Source: Plantago ovata
Taxonomy: Eukaryota > Streptophyta > Magnoliopsida > Lamiales > Plantaginaceae
NCBI GenBank assembly: GCA_028274465.1
Contig: CM051455.1
Coordinates: 100,190,942 to 100,254,941 of the forward strand
Length of the DNA stretch: 64,000 nucleotides
Direction: 5' to 3'
Position numbers and translations under genes: made by a program. Of this stretch, positions 41,738 through 52,963 are shown in pieces (position 1 is the stretch's first letter; the number at the start of each line of letters is the position of its first letter). The notes beneath the pieces were generated by a model. That model made no database searches. It saw only the letters and a list, made by a program, of their open reading frames with translations, and was not told the DNA's origin.

Positions 41738-44217
41738 TGCTCAAGGGTTCCTTTGTACCCGTGGTGGTTGATCCCCACAAAATTAATGAGGACGAAGAGG
41801 TTACAAGCGCTGCAAAATACAAACATCTCGAGTTGGTAATTCTAACAGATGATGATGAAGAAGAAGAGGATGAAAATATCCTTAAAGACACAAGTGATGA
41901 TGAATCAAAAGATTTTATGGACAACAAAGACGATGATGATGACAATCAAGGTCCTAGTCCGGATGCTGGCGGAGAAAAGTTGTCAGTTTCTGATCAAGTA
42001 GATCAAGCCGATGCTGAAAATCAACAAGCTGAACAACCTCCGAGTCAGCAACAGGAATCTTCTCCAACTCCTGCTGAGAAAACCACTCCAGCAACTGAAC
42101 AAGTTGCTGAGACAGAAGAAGAATACGCCAGAAAGCGGGCTGAAATGCCTAAAGGAAAAGCTAAGCTTTTTGATGCCGAGTTAGCATTACTCGAAGCTCA
42201 AGTCACTGATTCAAACCTTGGCGAAAATGAATAAATTGACGAAGATTATCAACGAGCATTACAGAATAGTCTACAGATTCATGACAGACATACTCAACAT
42301 CTCGACATTGCTCAATCTTCAGGAGTGAACAACTTGGAAGATTCCTCCATTCCACTTACTACTGGTGAAACTCCAGTTGTTGAGTCAAAAGAGTTGCCTT
42401 CAGCAACCACTCAACCAAAAGTGTCTGAGACAAAAGACTTAGGCTTCAAGGTTGCTGGCCTTGATGAACCTGATGAGGAAGAACATTTTTCCGATTTCTC
42501 AGCAAATGAAGAAGAAAAGGCAAAGAAAGCTGAACCAAAGATGGTAGAAATTCCTCCAACATCCCTCATTAATGATGAAGGAGATATGGAGAGAAGCCGC
42601 TTGCTGAGAAACGACGATCAAATTGCCACATAAATCAAAGCTCATTCACTTACTCCCTCTTTAGTGCCGTTTCCGAACATTGAGGAGTTTAATCCAAGAA
42701 TTAAAGAACTAATGGCTATTCACAAAGCATGCCAAGAAGAGGATGATGCACTGCTTGCTGAGAGTCCACTTGACATAGGAAAGATACTGACTACTGTGCT
42801 GAGACGCACTACTACTCTTACAATAGCTCAGAAAGACATAAGTCTACATCACAAAAGTTATGAAGATGATGTCAGTCAAGCACTCAAGCTCGCCAAAAGT
42901 GCATTAACAAAGGCTCAGGCTATATTGGAAGAAAAAATAAATAGCGAGCGAAGACATGAGGAGAACTTGACTTTTATTAAAGAAGAATTGTCTAAGCTGA
43001 CTTCTGATCAGCAAGACATGATTCTTAAATACAACAGCCTCCATACTCTTGCTGAAAATTGAAATGAGTTTTTCTCTATTCACATCAAGCCAATGATGCA
43101 ATCCATGTCTAAGGTGGAAGATTCAAGAAAAAGAAAGTCTTCAAGAGACAAATCATCTGCTACTCCCTCAGAAGCTCCACTAAAGTGTCTGGACCTCCAC
43201 CCAGAGAACCTCTTACTGAAACAGAGCAAAGTTCTAAAATAAGAGCTGAAACAGATTCTGAGAGAAGCTCAGCAAATCCTAAAAGGAGAAACACTTCTGC
43301 TGATACTCCAGAATTCTGTCATACTGAAAGTCATCAAGGCATTAATGAAGATGACGACAATGATGATGACCAAACAATAGCTCAAGCTATAAGGGCCAAG
43401 CCTCTTTCTGCTTTGACTCCATCTGGCCAGTCCAAACATTTCTCTTCTGACTCCAGATCTTCAGCAAAGGATCAAGGAAACGCTAAGTCAAGAAAAAGAA
43501 AGCAAAGACAAGAAGAAAGAAGGCTAGCTAACATTGTCATACGCACTGACATTGATTATACAAAGACCAGCAATGAGGAAACCACTCAGAATGTGACCAG
43601 AAACCTCTGTGGTTGCTGGATCATAAAGATAGAAGACCTATTGGCTAATGACTTCTTTCCAACTGCTGTACTGAACCAAATGTACACTTGGATTGAGTTA
43701 AAGGTAACAAAGAAAGAAAGGGATCCTCCTCCCTACCCAAGGAACATTGCTGTGAAATGGCTGAACATTGAGATTTTAGTAAGAAGAACCTCCATCAGCA
43801 AGAAGATAAAACAAGAGCCTAATCTAATCAAGCCGATGGATGTTGCTTACTATAATGATCCCATGACCAAGAAGTCCAAAAAGAAATATGGCTTGATTCC
43901 TTATTAGTATTTCTATCTCACTGTAAAAGGATCAAGAAGAAGACCTTCTTTGGTTAAGGAAAATTCATGCCACCAAGGGAATTTCAGACACTCAACTACT
44001 ACATGCTAGCAATTGGGGCATGCACTTGTGGGTAATACACTACAAAGAGATGAATGGTGAAAACCATCACTATACTGCCTGAAAGAATGCAAGAATAATT
44101 CAACTTGAAGTCCGTAAGCTACTTGAAGATTACGAGAAGGACTGTGTTGAATTCACTGCTCTTGCTGAAAAGAGTGTAAAAGAGATTCTTAGAGAATCAT
44201 CTGCTGGAATAGAATAG
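41738..44217 (+). pseudogene. Sire-A ORF3, right fragment
   Basis: Collinear with Sire-B ORF3 from GSFVPVVVDPHKINE to the C-terminus (RKLLEDYEKDC). Three in-frame stops (TAA at 42232, TAA at 42631, TGA at 43060), a frameshift near 43150 and a further TAG at 43905 disable it. The protein is Asp/Glu-rich (DDDEEEEDEN), then has a predicted coiled coil (LKLAKSALTKAQAILEEKI) and a basic C-terminal third (KSRKRKQRQEERR). Its PKRRN at about 43276 replaces the PKKRK of Sire-B. No hydrophobic membrane segment is visible. The final stop is TAG at 44215-44217. The presence of the same domains in a second copy supports ORF3 being a real accessory gene of this family. Confidence 0.82.
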
Positions 44218-44474
44218 ACCCTTGAAAAGATTTTTTTTGCTTGCTGATTGTTTCAGTTATCTTCGAACTTTCTTGTAAACCTATTACTGAAAGACAATTA
44301 TCACCAGTGAACTTTTTGACTCTTATTGGTTCTTGATTACGCAAATTATTTATGCTTACTGTTTTATTATTCAAGTATGTTTGCATTAATCAACTAATGT
44401 TTTCAACATCAGGAACCTCTAAAAGGGTAACAATTAATTTAGCCATGGATTGCTAACATCAAAAAGGGGAAATT

Positions 44475-46001
44475 TGTTAGGAAACTTGTAATTTTGATGA
44501 GCAATTAACCATGCTAAATTAAGGAAAGTCCAGTAACTAGTACTCTTAAGTTCCATAGGAATTTAGAATTTTAAGGACATTGTAAAAGAGGAACGTTTGC
44601 TGAAAGACTTAGTGTAGGTACTAGTTAGGTTCTTTTATTTGCTAATGATGTACTTTGTTTTCACAAACGAACTATTGAAGACCTAGAACCGCTCAGAAAG
44701 TTGAAGATTCGAAGTCTGAAGATTTAGAAGAATTCTGAGAAAGGTATCTACAAAGGCACATGTTTCTTCAGAAAGTGAGAATTCAGCAACAATTTGCATA
44801 ACTGAAAATCTATATGACATAGTAGGTTATGCTTGCTGAAACTGAGACTGACCACTTGCTTACAACATATGTGACCTCCTTGCTGAACAGTACTTGCATT
44901 TTGGCTCCAAGGTTCACATTTGAATTTCATTCAAAAGAACATTAAATGCAAAGTAGGCACGCGAAGAACATGAAAGACAAGAAGACAAATGAAGAACGCT
45001 GCTGAAAGTACAAAAAGCAAGATAGTGACATCTTAAGGTACAAAGCCTTAGAATTTGAAATTCAAACGGCTCCCTTGAGACACTATAAATAAAGGTCATC
45101 AGGCTAGAGTAGAAGGTGTGTCAAAAACGTGATCAAACTCTCACTTCTGCTTTAAACACTCAAATCCTTCTCTACTATTTACTGCCTATTGATCCGTTTC
45201 AAGACTTAAGCTTGAAAGAACAGCAACTTGTGAAGAAGTAGAACATTCACGGCTAAGAAATTAGTTAAGTTTTCTTTCTTTGGAACAAGAACAAGTCTTG
45301 ACACCAGAAACAACAAACTTGCTTACTGCAAAGTATTACAAGTTGTGTTTCTTTAGATAACTTGTTATAGCTGCAAAGTTATACTCAAGTAATCTCATCC
45401 CAAACCTCTCTAACTGATAAACACCCTCTATAGGCGTGAAATTTAGGGGGAATTAATCAAGCATAGTGTTGCTAATTATAATCCCAAGTTTGGTGGAGAA
45501 CAAGGTTATAGTTCTCTAGTTTAGGTTGGAAACAAGACAAGTGTGCTTTGGTTTCTGAGAATCATTAGTGATAGGATTTGTAAGGAACCTCATATCTTAT
45601 CATAGTGGATTCAGTCCTAGAAAGGACAAAGTGGATTAGTTGAGAGATTACGCCACTCTCAGATACCACTATAAAAGTGTTTGTGTGATTTACTTTACTG
45701 CACTTAGTTTTCACTTTTCAGCAAGTTACATTTATCGTACACTGTCACTCTGCTCACTTGCTGAAACTAGTTCTCTATTAAAAGCACTTATTGTAAAAGA
45801 CTTCCGCACTCTGTTTTTAAGTATCAGCAAACCCATTACTAAAAAGTAATAAGTACTTGTTGAGAAAGTTAAGTACCAACAAACTCATTACTGAAAAGTA
45901 ATAACCACTTGCTGAGAAAATTTTAAACGACGTAAAGTTTGAAAAGACTATTCACTCCCCCCCCCCCACCCCGTCTTTTCTGTTGTTTAAAGGGCCCAAC
46001 A
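44475..46001 (+). repeat. Sire-A 3' LTR
   Basis: 1,527-bp LTR from TGTTAGGAAAC to CCCAACA. The TATA box TATAAATA is at 45084-45091, with a C-rich run at about 45957-45972. It shares many TTGCTGA/TCAGCAA heptamers with the other Sirevirus LTRs. ORFs inside (44748-45099, 45640-45849) are not genes. The flanking 5 bp on the right are TTTTC; the partner lies outside the window. Confidence 0.88.
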
Positions 46002-46003
46002 TT

Positions 46004-46120
46004 TTCAAAGTTGTGAAGAAGTACCAAAGCAAGGTGGAGGAAGGAGTACCTGTTAGTGAAGTTGAGACGATCGAATACAATGAAGCACGTGAATTTTTAG
46101 GCATTAATGAAAAGGAGTAG
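46004..46120 (+). pseudogene. C-terminal coding remnant of an unidentified gene, cut by Sire-A
   Basis: Directly after the Sire-A LTR a frame of 38 codons runs to TAG at 46118-46120. It starts FKVVKKYQSKVEEG and ends EAREFLGINEKE. The composition is unlike the flanking AT-rich DNA: charged, helical, no low-complexity. It looks like the last exon of a protein-coding gene, host or DNA transposon, interrupted by the retrotransposon. I do not recognise the family. An AT-rich 3' region of 155 bp follows up to the next element. It could still be a chance ORF, since it is short. Confidence 0.4.
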
Positions 46121-46266
46121 TACTTTGATGTAATAAGTAGTATTTATGTGTTATCGTGGTAGTTTTAATTTCTCCAAGTATGTTTTTAATTTTTAAAATT
46201 TATTTTATTTTTTATTTTTCAAGTATTTTTATTAATTAATGGTGTTAAAATTAAGTAAAGAACAAG
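46121..46266. other. AT-rich non-coding DNA
   Basis: T-rich sequence with no ORF or repeat that I can recognise. It may be the 3' flank of the remnant gene at 46004-46120. Confidence 0.5.
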
Positions 46267-46275
46267 TTTATAAAG

Positions 46276-47653
46276 GGGCTATTACATTTGGTACCCCTAC
46301 TATTTTCCGTTATTACATATTAGCCCATCTATATTTTTTATTACGTAAACCTCCACTACTATAAAAATCTAATTACATATTAACCCACGACTTTGACTTT
46401 CGGTGCTCTAAGTCCTGGAAATGACCTTTCGCCCCTGCCGGAATTTCTGATTTTGAAATCATCCAAACAACATGAAGTTTTATTTATTACACATTTACCC
46501 CAAATGTTTTAATTTTTACAATATTGACACAAAATATTTTGAAATTAGCCCACATAATTGAACTATAATTCAAAATAGTCTACAAAATTATTTTAAAACA
46601 AACCCCTACAAAAATTGAATTTCAAAATCAGTCCTAAAGTATTCTTTACTTTTTAACCTAGCCCACAAATTTTCTAAAAAACCTCAAACAAGTCCCTATA
46701 ACAATGGAGGATTTCCAAAACTCGAAGAATCAATCCCAAATCTAAACTAGGGTTCTAAACTATGTTCTAGACATCATTTTTCAATCATCCACGAATTAAA
46801 ACATCAATGAATCCATTCAAACCGGATTAAGCAATTTTTATTTTTTTTTTGGATTCGGTCATCATCGACCTTGAGCATTGGATTCGGTCATCATCGACCT
46901 TGAACATTTGTTGCTCAATTCGATCCGTTCAACATCCTATGTTGTTCTCCATGTTTCCATGAATCTATTGCACCAAATTTTGGTTTAGTTTGAATGAAGA
47001 ACACAAAGCTTGGAAGAAACCCATCAATGGAGTTTCAAGCTCCATGAACCCTAAATCAAACTTCATCACCGAATCTCTAAACTTAAATTTGATGGGTCCA
47101 ATAGAAAGAGGGAGAAAAATGGAGAAGATTGATATATAGAACCCCTTGGAAGATGAAGAAACGTGAAAGAGCTCAAAAGCTCAAAAGCTCTGTCATCCTC
47201 ATCAATGGCGGATGAATAGTACCCGCGGGTACTATTCATCATCTTCCTAAAAAAATTTGACAAAAAAAAAAAAAAAAAAAGGGGGATGATGAGATGATGG
47301 TGATGGTTTTGTGATGTAGATTCATGGAGGATGATGGCAGTTGATGATAATGATGATGGAGGTCGTGAAGACGATAATGATGGTGTTGGTTTCGTATGTA
47401 TGTTGTTGTGAAGATGATGAAGAACAATCGTGAAGATGATGATAAAAATCAGAAAAATAAAAGGGTTAAGGGAAAAAGAAAAAAAAGGAGAAACAAAATG
47501 GTTAAGGGCCTGTTTGGACGTTAAGTTTGGAAGAGAGAGAGGACGCCGGAGTCAATGCCGGACGGTGACTTGGGTTTATTTGTAATTTTCCGCGATAGTT
47601 GGGTTTGGATGCAAAGTAGCTGTTTAGTGGGGGTACCAAATGTAATTATGTCA
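46276..47653. mobile_element. Mutator-like non-autonomous TIR element
   Basis: 1,378-bp element flanked by a perfect 9-bp duplication TTTATAAAG (46267-46275 and 47654-47662). The ends are inverted repeats sharing ATTACATTTGGTACCCC (left about 46281-46297; right, inverted, about 47631-47647). A 9-bp duplication is typical of the Mutator superfamily. No transposase is encoded. Inside are a 29-bp tandem duplication (46851-46908), an A-run of about 19 (47262-47280), GAT-rich microsatellite DNA (47284-47440) and a 30-bp perfect palindrome (47211-47240). ORFs on the minus strand here are low-complexity. Confidence 0.75.
47211..47240. repeat. 30-bp perfect palindrome
   Basis: Perfect inverted repeat with no spacer, built from GATGAATAGTACCCG and its complement, centred on CGCG. 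It sits inside the TIR element. Confidence 0.85.
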
Positions 47654-47662
47654 TTTATAAAG

Positions 47663-47933
47663 AAATGAGAAAAAATATTAATTGTAGTTTCTGTTCGGTT
47701 CCAACTGCTGGAAAGGGTTGTTGGTGTTTGACTTCTGTTGAGTTGACTGAAAAGTTGACGTGACAAGAGAGAGAGTTTTTTGGGTTTTGTTAGATTCTAA
47801 CATACGGAGATGGCCATTAATCTAAATTGAATATTATTAATTCTAGAAATATCAATTAATTCTAAAAACAAATGTTTGTTCGTTTGCGATAGTACTCCAA
47901 AAGCTTAATTAGAACTTTAGAAAGATTAATGCA
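47663..47933. other. Unassigned DNA between TIR element and Cop-S
   Basis: 271 bp, AT-rich, no ORF or recognisable repeat. Probably original host sequence. Confidence 0.5.
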
Positions 47934-48431
47934 TGTTGAAATAGAATAAGAAAATACACAGATTGATGGAAAGATTTCGAAGAAATCAAGCAGAAAGAGA
48001 GGAAACAAGAAGAAACAGAGCAAGGCGGAGCTACCACGAACAAAGCGGCTTAAATCGACGAACTAAGGTGCACTGACGAACTGATAAAGCAACAGAGCGT
48101 TTGGAGGGAGTTTTGAATTTTTTGGAACACAGGCTGGCGTCCCACCGGATCAGCAAAAGTACCAAATTGGTACTATTAGGGTTCTTCACGCATTCCTCAT
48201 TTCTCCTGCTCAATTCTTATCCGTTATCGTTGATTTAGCAAAATTGTATTAGATTGTGATAAACATGTACGATTCCTCGTAGATTAGTGGTAGCAATTTG
48301 TCTGATTGTAAAGAAATAGGGCAACAATAGGCGGCTACAAAAGAACCGGCCTAGTTGCTCTGTTTATTATCTTCTTCCGCCGCAAGCTCAATAAACAAAA
48401 TTTTTCCTTTCAAGTTCTGGTTATGTTAGCA
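47934..48431 (+). repeat. Cop-S 5' LTR
   Basis: 498 bp. It has about 30 bp more than the 3' LTR near its start (about 47963-47992). The TATA position reads GGCTACAAAAG (48334-48341) where the 3' LTR has GGCTATAAAAG, so the box appears damaged. Confidence 0.9.
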
Positions 48432-48445
48432 TGGCATCTAGAGCC
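48432..48445 (+). other. Cop-S primer binding site (degenerate)
   Basis: TGGCATCTAGAGCC directly after the LTR. It resembles the initiator tRNA-Met site TGGTATCAGAGC with changes. Confidence 0.65.
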
Positions 48446-48519
48446 TAGGTTTTGTTCCTTTACCAGTTTCAATCCAGAAAACATCAAATCCTTTATCTCT
48501 ACTTCACTTTACTTGAACC

Positions 48520-49587
48520 ACGGCTAAAACCAGCAAAGACACTGGCAAAGACATCAACAATGGCCGTGACAAGGCTGAGAATCCTCCTCTCATTCCAAGC
48601 CATGAGGATCCTCAAAGCCACTATTACCTCCACCACTCAGACAACGCTACCTCTGGTGTTGTTCTTCCGTTGCTTGATGGCAACAACTACCACACTTGGA
48701 ACCGTGCGTTCAAAATGAATCTCACTATAAGGAACAATGTGGCGTTCATTGATGGCACTCTGCCAAAACCCAAAGAAGATGATGTTGATTTCAGGTCATG
48801 GATCAAGTGTGACACCTTGATTCGTTCTTGGATGGTCCACTCGGTGTCTGATGACATCAAGAACTCAATATTGTATGCAGAAAGTGCTGCAGAAGCTTGG
48901 GAAAAGCTTAAAACAAGATACTCTCAACCTAATAAGGTGAGAATCTATGAGCTAGAGCAAGCTATTAATGGATTCAAACAAAAGAATCTGACTGTGGCTG
49001 AGTACTTCAACACCCTCAATGGGATCTTTGATGAACTAAATGATTACCAGCCAAATCCAGCTTGCTCATGCACTGGATGCAAATGTAAGCTCACTGCGAA
49101 TTTTGAAGATCTCCAGAAAGTGAAAAGAGTTTTCAAGTTCCTCATGGGACTGAATGCTGCTTATGATGGAATAAGAAGACATATCATTATGACTAAACCT
49201 CCTGTGAGCTTGGATGATGCTTTCTTCCTTGTTGCTCAGGAAGAAAAGCAAAGAGAAGTCAGATTTGAGTCTATCACAGCTGCTCAAGAGAACATTGCTA
49301 TGAATGTTGGTGTTAAGAGGAAGGAAAAGAATATGTACTGTCCCACTTGCAAGATGACAAACCAAACCCTGAAAATTGTTTCGAGCTTGTAGGCTATCCT
49401 GAGAGCTACAAGAGACAAGGATTCCATAGTCAGGGAGGAGGAAGGTCTGCAGGAAGAGGTAGAGGCCGCAGAGGTGGTTTCTCTCAGAGCTATAATGGTG
49501 GTTATGCAGCTAACAAAGTCAGCAGCAACTCTGTCAAGCAAGACACTGATTCAAAGGCCACAAACCTCACTCCATCCCAGATGCAAT
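48520..49587 (+). pseudogene. Cop-S gag
   Basis: Plant copia gag. The frame opens at 48520 with ACG where an ATG would give a MAKTSKDTGKD-type start, so the start codon seems mutated. The N-terminus has SHYYLHHSDNATSGVVLPLLDGNNYHTW, the classic 'LHPSD...L.GxNYxxW' signature. The capsid follows with AEAWEKLKTRYSQPNKVRIYEL and a FNTLNGIFDELNDY segment, then CSCTGCKC and a helical C-terminus (VSLDDAFFLVAQEEKQREV). Near 49350 the frame shifts; the other frame continues ENCFELVGYPESYK and an Arg/Gly-rich tail to 49587. Non-functional. Confidence 0.87.
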
Positions 49588-49673
49588 AGCTGCATAAGCT
49601 ACTTGGTGGTGGCAATGACAAGAAGCAAGATGGAGCTGGTCCTTCCAATACAGACTTGGCCACTAGCAACTTT

Positions 49674-50915
49674 GTTTCATGTATGTTTTTTAAACTTACT
49701 ACTGAACCTTGGTTATTAGACTCTAGGGCTTCTCATCATATTATTTGTGCACCTAAATATTTTACTAGCAATGTTAAAGTTGTGTCCTCTGTGGTTCAAC
49801 TTCCTAATGGACTAACAACGCCATATCTCATATAGGAGACATTGAAATTACTGATCAGCTTACACTAAAAAATGTCTTATGTGTGCCTACATTTAAGTTG
49901 AATCTTGTCTCTATTAGCAGAATGGTAAATGACAGTGATGTGTCTATTGCCTTTACTAAAAATGATTGCATCATAACTCAGGAGGGTTCAATGATGATGA
50001 CCTGCTTGACGAAGATTGGGCTGATTAGGCACTAGCCATAGATGAAGGGATGAATCATGTTACTAGCCACTTGTGGCATTATAGATTAGGTCATCCCTCG
50101 TTAGATTAAATTTGTTAGCTAGTTTGATCCCGGAAGTTAAGAGTTGTTCTCCAGATCATTGTAATGTCTGCTATAAGGTAAAACAAAAGAGGAAATTATT
50201 TCCTCCAAGTAACACAATGAGCTTGTCTTGTTTTGATTTAATACATGTTGATATATGGGGACCATTCTCTGTGAAAACACTGAATGGACAAAGCTTTAAC
50301 ATGGGTGCAACTAATGAAACAAAAGTCTGACACACAAGTGTCATTACAGACATTCATTAAAATGGTGAAAAATCAGTTCTCTGTAACTGTTAAAATCAAA
50401 AGGTCAGATAATGGCCCAGAATTCAATATGGCATGCTTTTATGCAGAAAATGGCATAACACACCAAAAGACATGCCCATATACTCCAAAAAAAAATGTAG
50501 TGGTTGAGAGAAAACACCAACATATCTTAAATGTGGCTAGAGCATTACTCTATCAAGCACATTTGCCACATAGGTTCTGGGGAGAAGCAGTTCTCACTGC
50601 AGTATATATCATAAATAGAACACCTTCTCCTAAACTTGACAATAAGACACCTTATGAGGCACTGTATAAGGTAAAACCAACCTACAGTCACATGAGAGTG
50701 TTTGGATGTTTAATATATGATTCTAAATACACTTAAGGGATACAAATGCTATGATCTAAATAAACAACAAATTTTTCATTCTAGAGATGTCTATTTTGCT
50801 GAAAATATCTTTCCCTTTCTTGAGAAAGAAAAGAAAGAAAGTACATTAGAGTCAATCATCTATTCACCTGGTGAGATCATAGATGATGCAACACTTACTA
50901 GAATTTCGTGAATGA
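49674..50915 (+). pseudogene. Cop-S pol: protease, GAG-pre-integrase and integrase
   Basis: Degenerate. The protease motif is WLLDSRASHHIIC, with Arg replacing the Gly of the catalytic DSG. A GAG-pre-integrase stretch with HLWHYRLGHPSLD follows near 50070. The integrase zinc part (CNVCYKVKQKRKLF) is at 50160-50200, HVDIWGPF at 50245, then a broken stretch, and the catalytic core RSDNGPEFN with the second Asp (50402-50430). Next come PYTPKKNVVVERKHQ with the Glu, and the C-terminal AVYIINRTPSPKLDNKTPYEALY and MRVFGCLIYD. Several stops and frameshifts separate these pieces (near 50030, 50110, 50330, 50735). Confidence 0.87.
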
Positions 50916-51289
50916 AAACTACAGAGTCACAATCCCTGGCACAAACAAATGATGAAAATCAAGATAATACACAAGAAAATAATGATCATGATGAACAACC
51001 AGAAATTGAGTTAGCTCAATCACAAGAAGAAGAGTTTTCAGATAGAGAAGAAAGTAATGATCTAGTTAGAGAACTGTATATAAGAAATGATGAAACAGTA
51101 GTTGAGGAACCTATAAATAGTCAGACACAGGAAGAAAACCAACAGGTTCCTCACCAAAATTCATCTGGTGAAAATTCAGCTAGACATACACAATCACCAG
51201 TAAAGAATGTAGTTCTCAGGAGATCTACTAGAAAAGTAGAAACACCAAAGACAATGAAAATGTTTCAACATTACAGTGTTCCCAGATGA

Positions 51290-52223
51290 AATCAAGTGAT
51301 CAAACCAAGTACTATTTACCCACTGCACCATTATCTGGGATATGATAAATTATCTGAAACTCAAAAATTCTATGCAGCTCAACTGTCTCTTCTAGAAGAA
51401 CCCTCTTCTTTAATGAATCTATTAAATATAAACACTGGAAACAAGCCATTGTTGAAGAATTGAGAGCCCTAGAGGCCAACAAGACTTGGACCTTAGTATC
51501 ATTACCTACAGGTATTAAGCCAATAGGATGCAAGTATGTATTTAAGACAAAGCTTACTGCAGATGGTCAAATTGATAAACATAAGGCAAGGTTGGTGGCA
51601 AAGGGGTACACTAAAAAATATGTCTATGACTATACAGAAACCTTTATCCCTGTAGCAAAAATGACAACCATAAGAGTTCTCTTAGAAGTTGCAACTAAAC
51701 ACAACTGGTAGATCAGTTGGATGTGCATAATGCATTTCTCAATGGAGAAATTACAGAAGACATATATATATGGAATTACCTCCTGGTCTCTCAATTCAGG
51801 GGGAGAATAATGGCAACACAGTATATAAACTAAACAAGGCAGTATATAGACTGAAACAAGCTTCTAGGCAATGGAACCAGAAGCTTACAAACCATTTGCT
51901 TAAAATTGGCTTCTCTTAATCCAAGAATGAGTATACACTTTTCACTAGAGTAATTGATCAGTATAGTAGTGATCATTGTATATGTGGATGACATTATTAT
52001 TGGAGGGAGTAATTATGATATTATTAAACAAATCAAGAGTCAGTTGCAAGAACAATTCAAGATAAGAGATCTTGGTAAATCAAAATTCTTTTTGGGGCTT
52101 GAAATTGCTAGAAATACTGGTGGTATCCATGTTTCTCAAAGAAAGTATGCTTCAGAAATCATTGAAATGGTTGGATTACTTGGGTGGAAGCCTGCAGTAA
52201 ATCCAATTGAGCAGAATCATTAA
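51290..52223 (+). pseudogene. Cop-S pol: reverse transcriptase
   Basis: Motifs in order over several frames: an N-terminal KHWKQAIVEELRALEANKTWTLV segment (about 51435-51500), CKYVFKTKLTADG and HKARLVAKGYT, then TFIPVAKMTTIRVLL. After breaks near 51711 and 51770 come the ELPPGL-like and AVYRLKQASRQW motifs. The catalytic IIVYVDDIIIGGSN is at about 51960-52015, followed by LQEQFKIRDLGKSKFFLGLEI. It would copy retrotransposon RNA into DNA. At least three disruptions make it inactive. A linker with repeated acidic stretches (50912-51289) separates it from integrase, as is usual in copia pol. Confidence 0.87.
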
Positions 52224-52950
52224 ATGAAAGCATTTGAGGAGGGAAAAGATTCAGAGAAAGAGCTACTCAATGATTCAAGCCAGTACAAAAGATTAATAGG
52301 GAAATTAATCTATCTAACAATCACTAGACCTGATATATCCTATGCAGTGGGAGTTATGAGTCAATTCATGCAAAAGCCTAAACTAGATCACATGGACGGT
52401 CTACTCAGAATAGTGAAATAACTTAAGAATAACATAGGCAATGGCCTATATTACCATTCTAGTGAAGATCAAGAACTAATTGCCTACTGTGATTCAGACT
52501 TTGGTGGTTGTCAAGACACCAGAAGATCCCTAACTGGTTATTGTATTCTTTTTGGTTGATCATTGGTTAGATGGAAATCTAAGAAGCACCAAGTTGTTAG
52601 TAAATCAACTGCAGAAGCAGAATATAGAGCTATTGCGCATGTCTGATGTGAAGTTATTTGGCTTAACAGATTGTTTAATGATTTTGGTATGAAACTTGTG
52701 CTACCCATAACAATTTTATGTGACAACCAATCAGCCATTTATCTCACAAGAAGTCCAGTTTTCCATGAGCGAACAAACCACATTGAGATAGACTGTCATT
52801 TTACCAGAGAAAATATTGAAGAAGGGCATGTGGATGTGAAACACATTCGAAGCAAATTTCAATTAGCTGATGTCTTCACAATGGCGGTTTCCGGGGAAAA
52901 CCTCAAATTGTTCTTCAGTAAGTTAGGAATTCGCAATATATACATTCCAA
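52224..52950 (+). pseudogene. Cop-S pol: RNase H
   Basis: Continues from reverse transcriptase with RLIGKLIYLTITRPDISYAVGVMSQFMQ (52285-52370). Then come CDSDFGGCQDTRRSLTGY-like residues, a KSTAEAEYRAIA-like segment around 52605-52635, and LPITILCDNQSAIYLTRSPVFHERTNHIEIDCHF with the Asp and His positions of the copia RNase H. The terminal QLADVFT motif lies near 52870. Stops occur near 52420, 52558 and 52644. The final frame reads through the polypurine tract into the 3' LTR. Confidence 0.86.
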
Positions 52951-52963
52951 ACTTAAGGGGGAG
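52951..52963 (+). other. Cop-S polypurine tract
   Basis: ACTTAAGGGGGAG directly before the 3' LTR, the common copia form. Confidence 0.85.

Larger units (their letters stand above)
41738..46001 (+). mobile_element. Sire-A: Sirevirus element, 3' portion
   Basis: Continuation of the outer Sirevirus that starts left of the window (1-350): ORF3 remainder 41738-44217, a spacer, polypurine tract AAAAAGGGGAAATT (44461-44474) and the 3' LTR. Compared with Sire-B ORF3, about 110 codons are missing between 350 and 41738, so the deletion that trimmed the Sire-B 5' LTR also removed part of Sire-A. Confidence 0.85.

Noticed and set aside
41738..44217. Stops explained wholly by C-to-T (methylation) decay
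   Set aside because: Some fit (Trp to TGA at 59153 and 55822), but others such as Glu to TAA or TAG need transversions, so no single process is supported.
48452..48718. ORF starting at the first ATG after the Cop-S LTR
   Set aside because: Wrong frame; the collinear copia gag lies in the frame opening at 48520.
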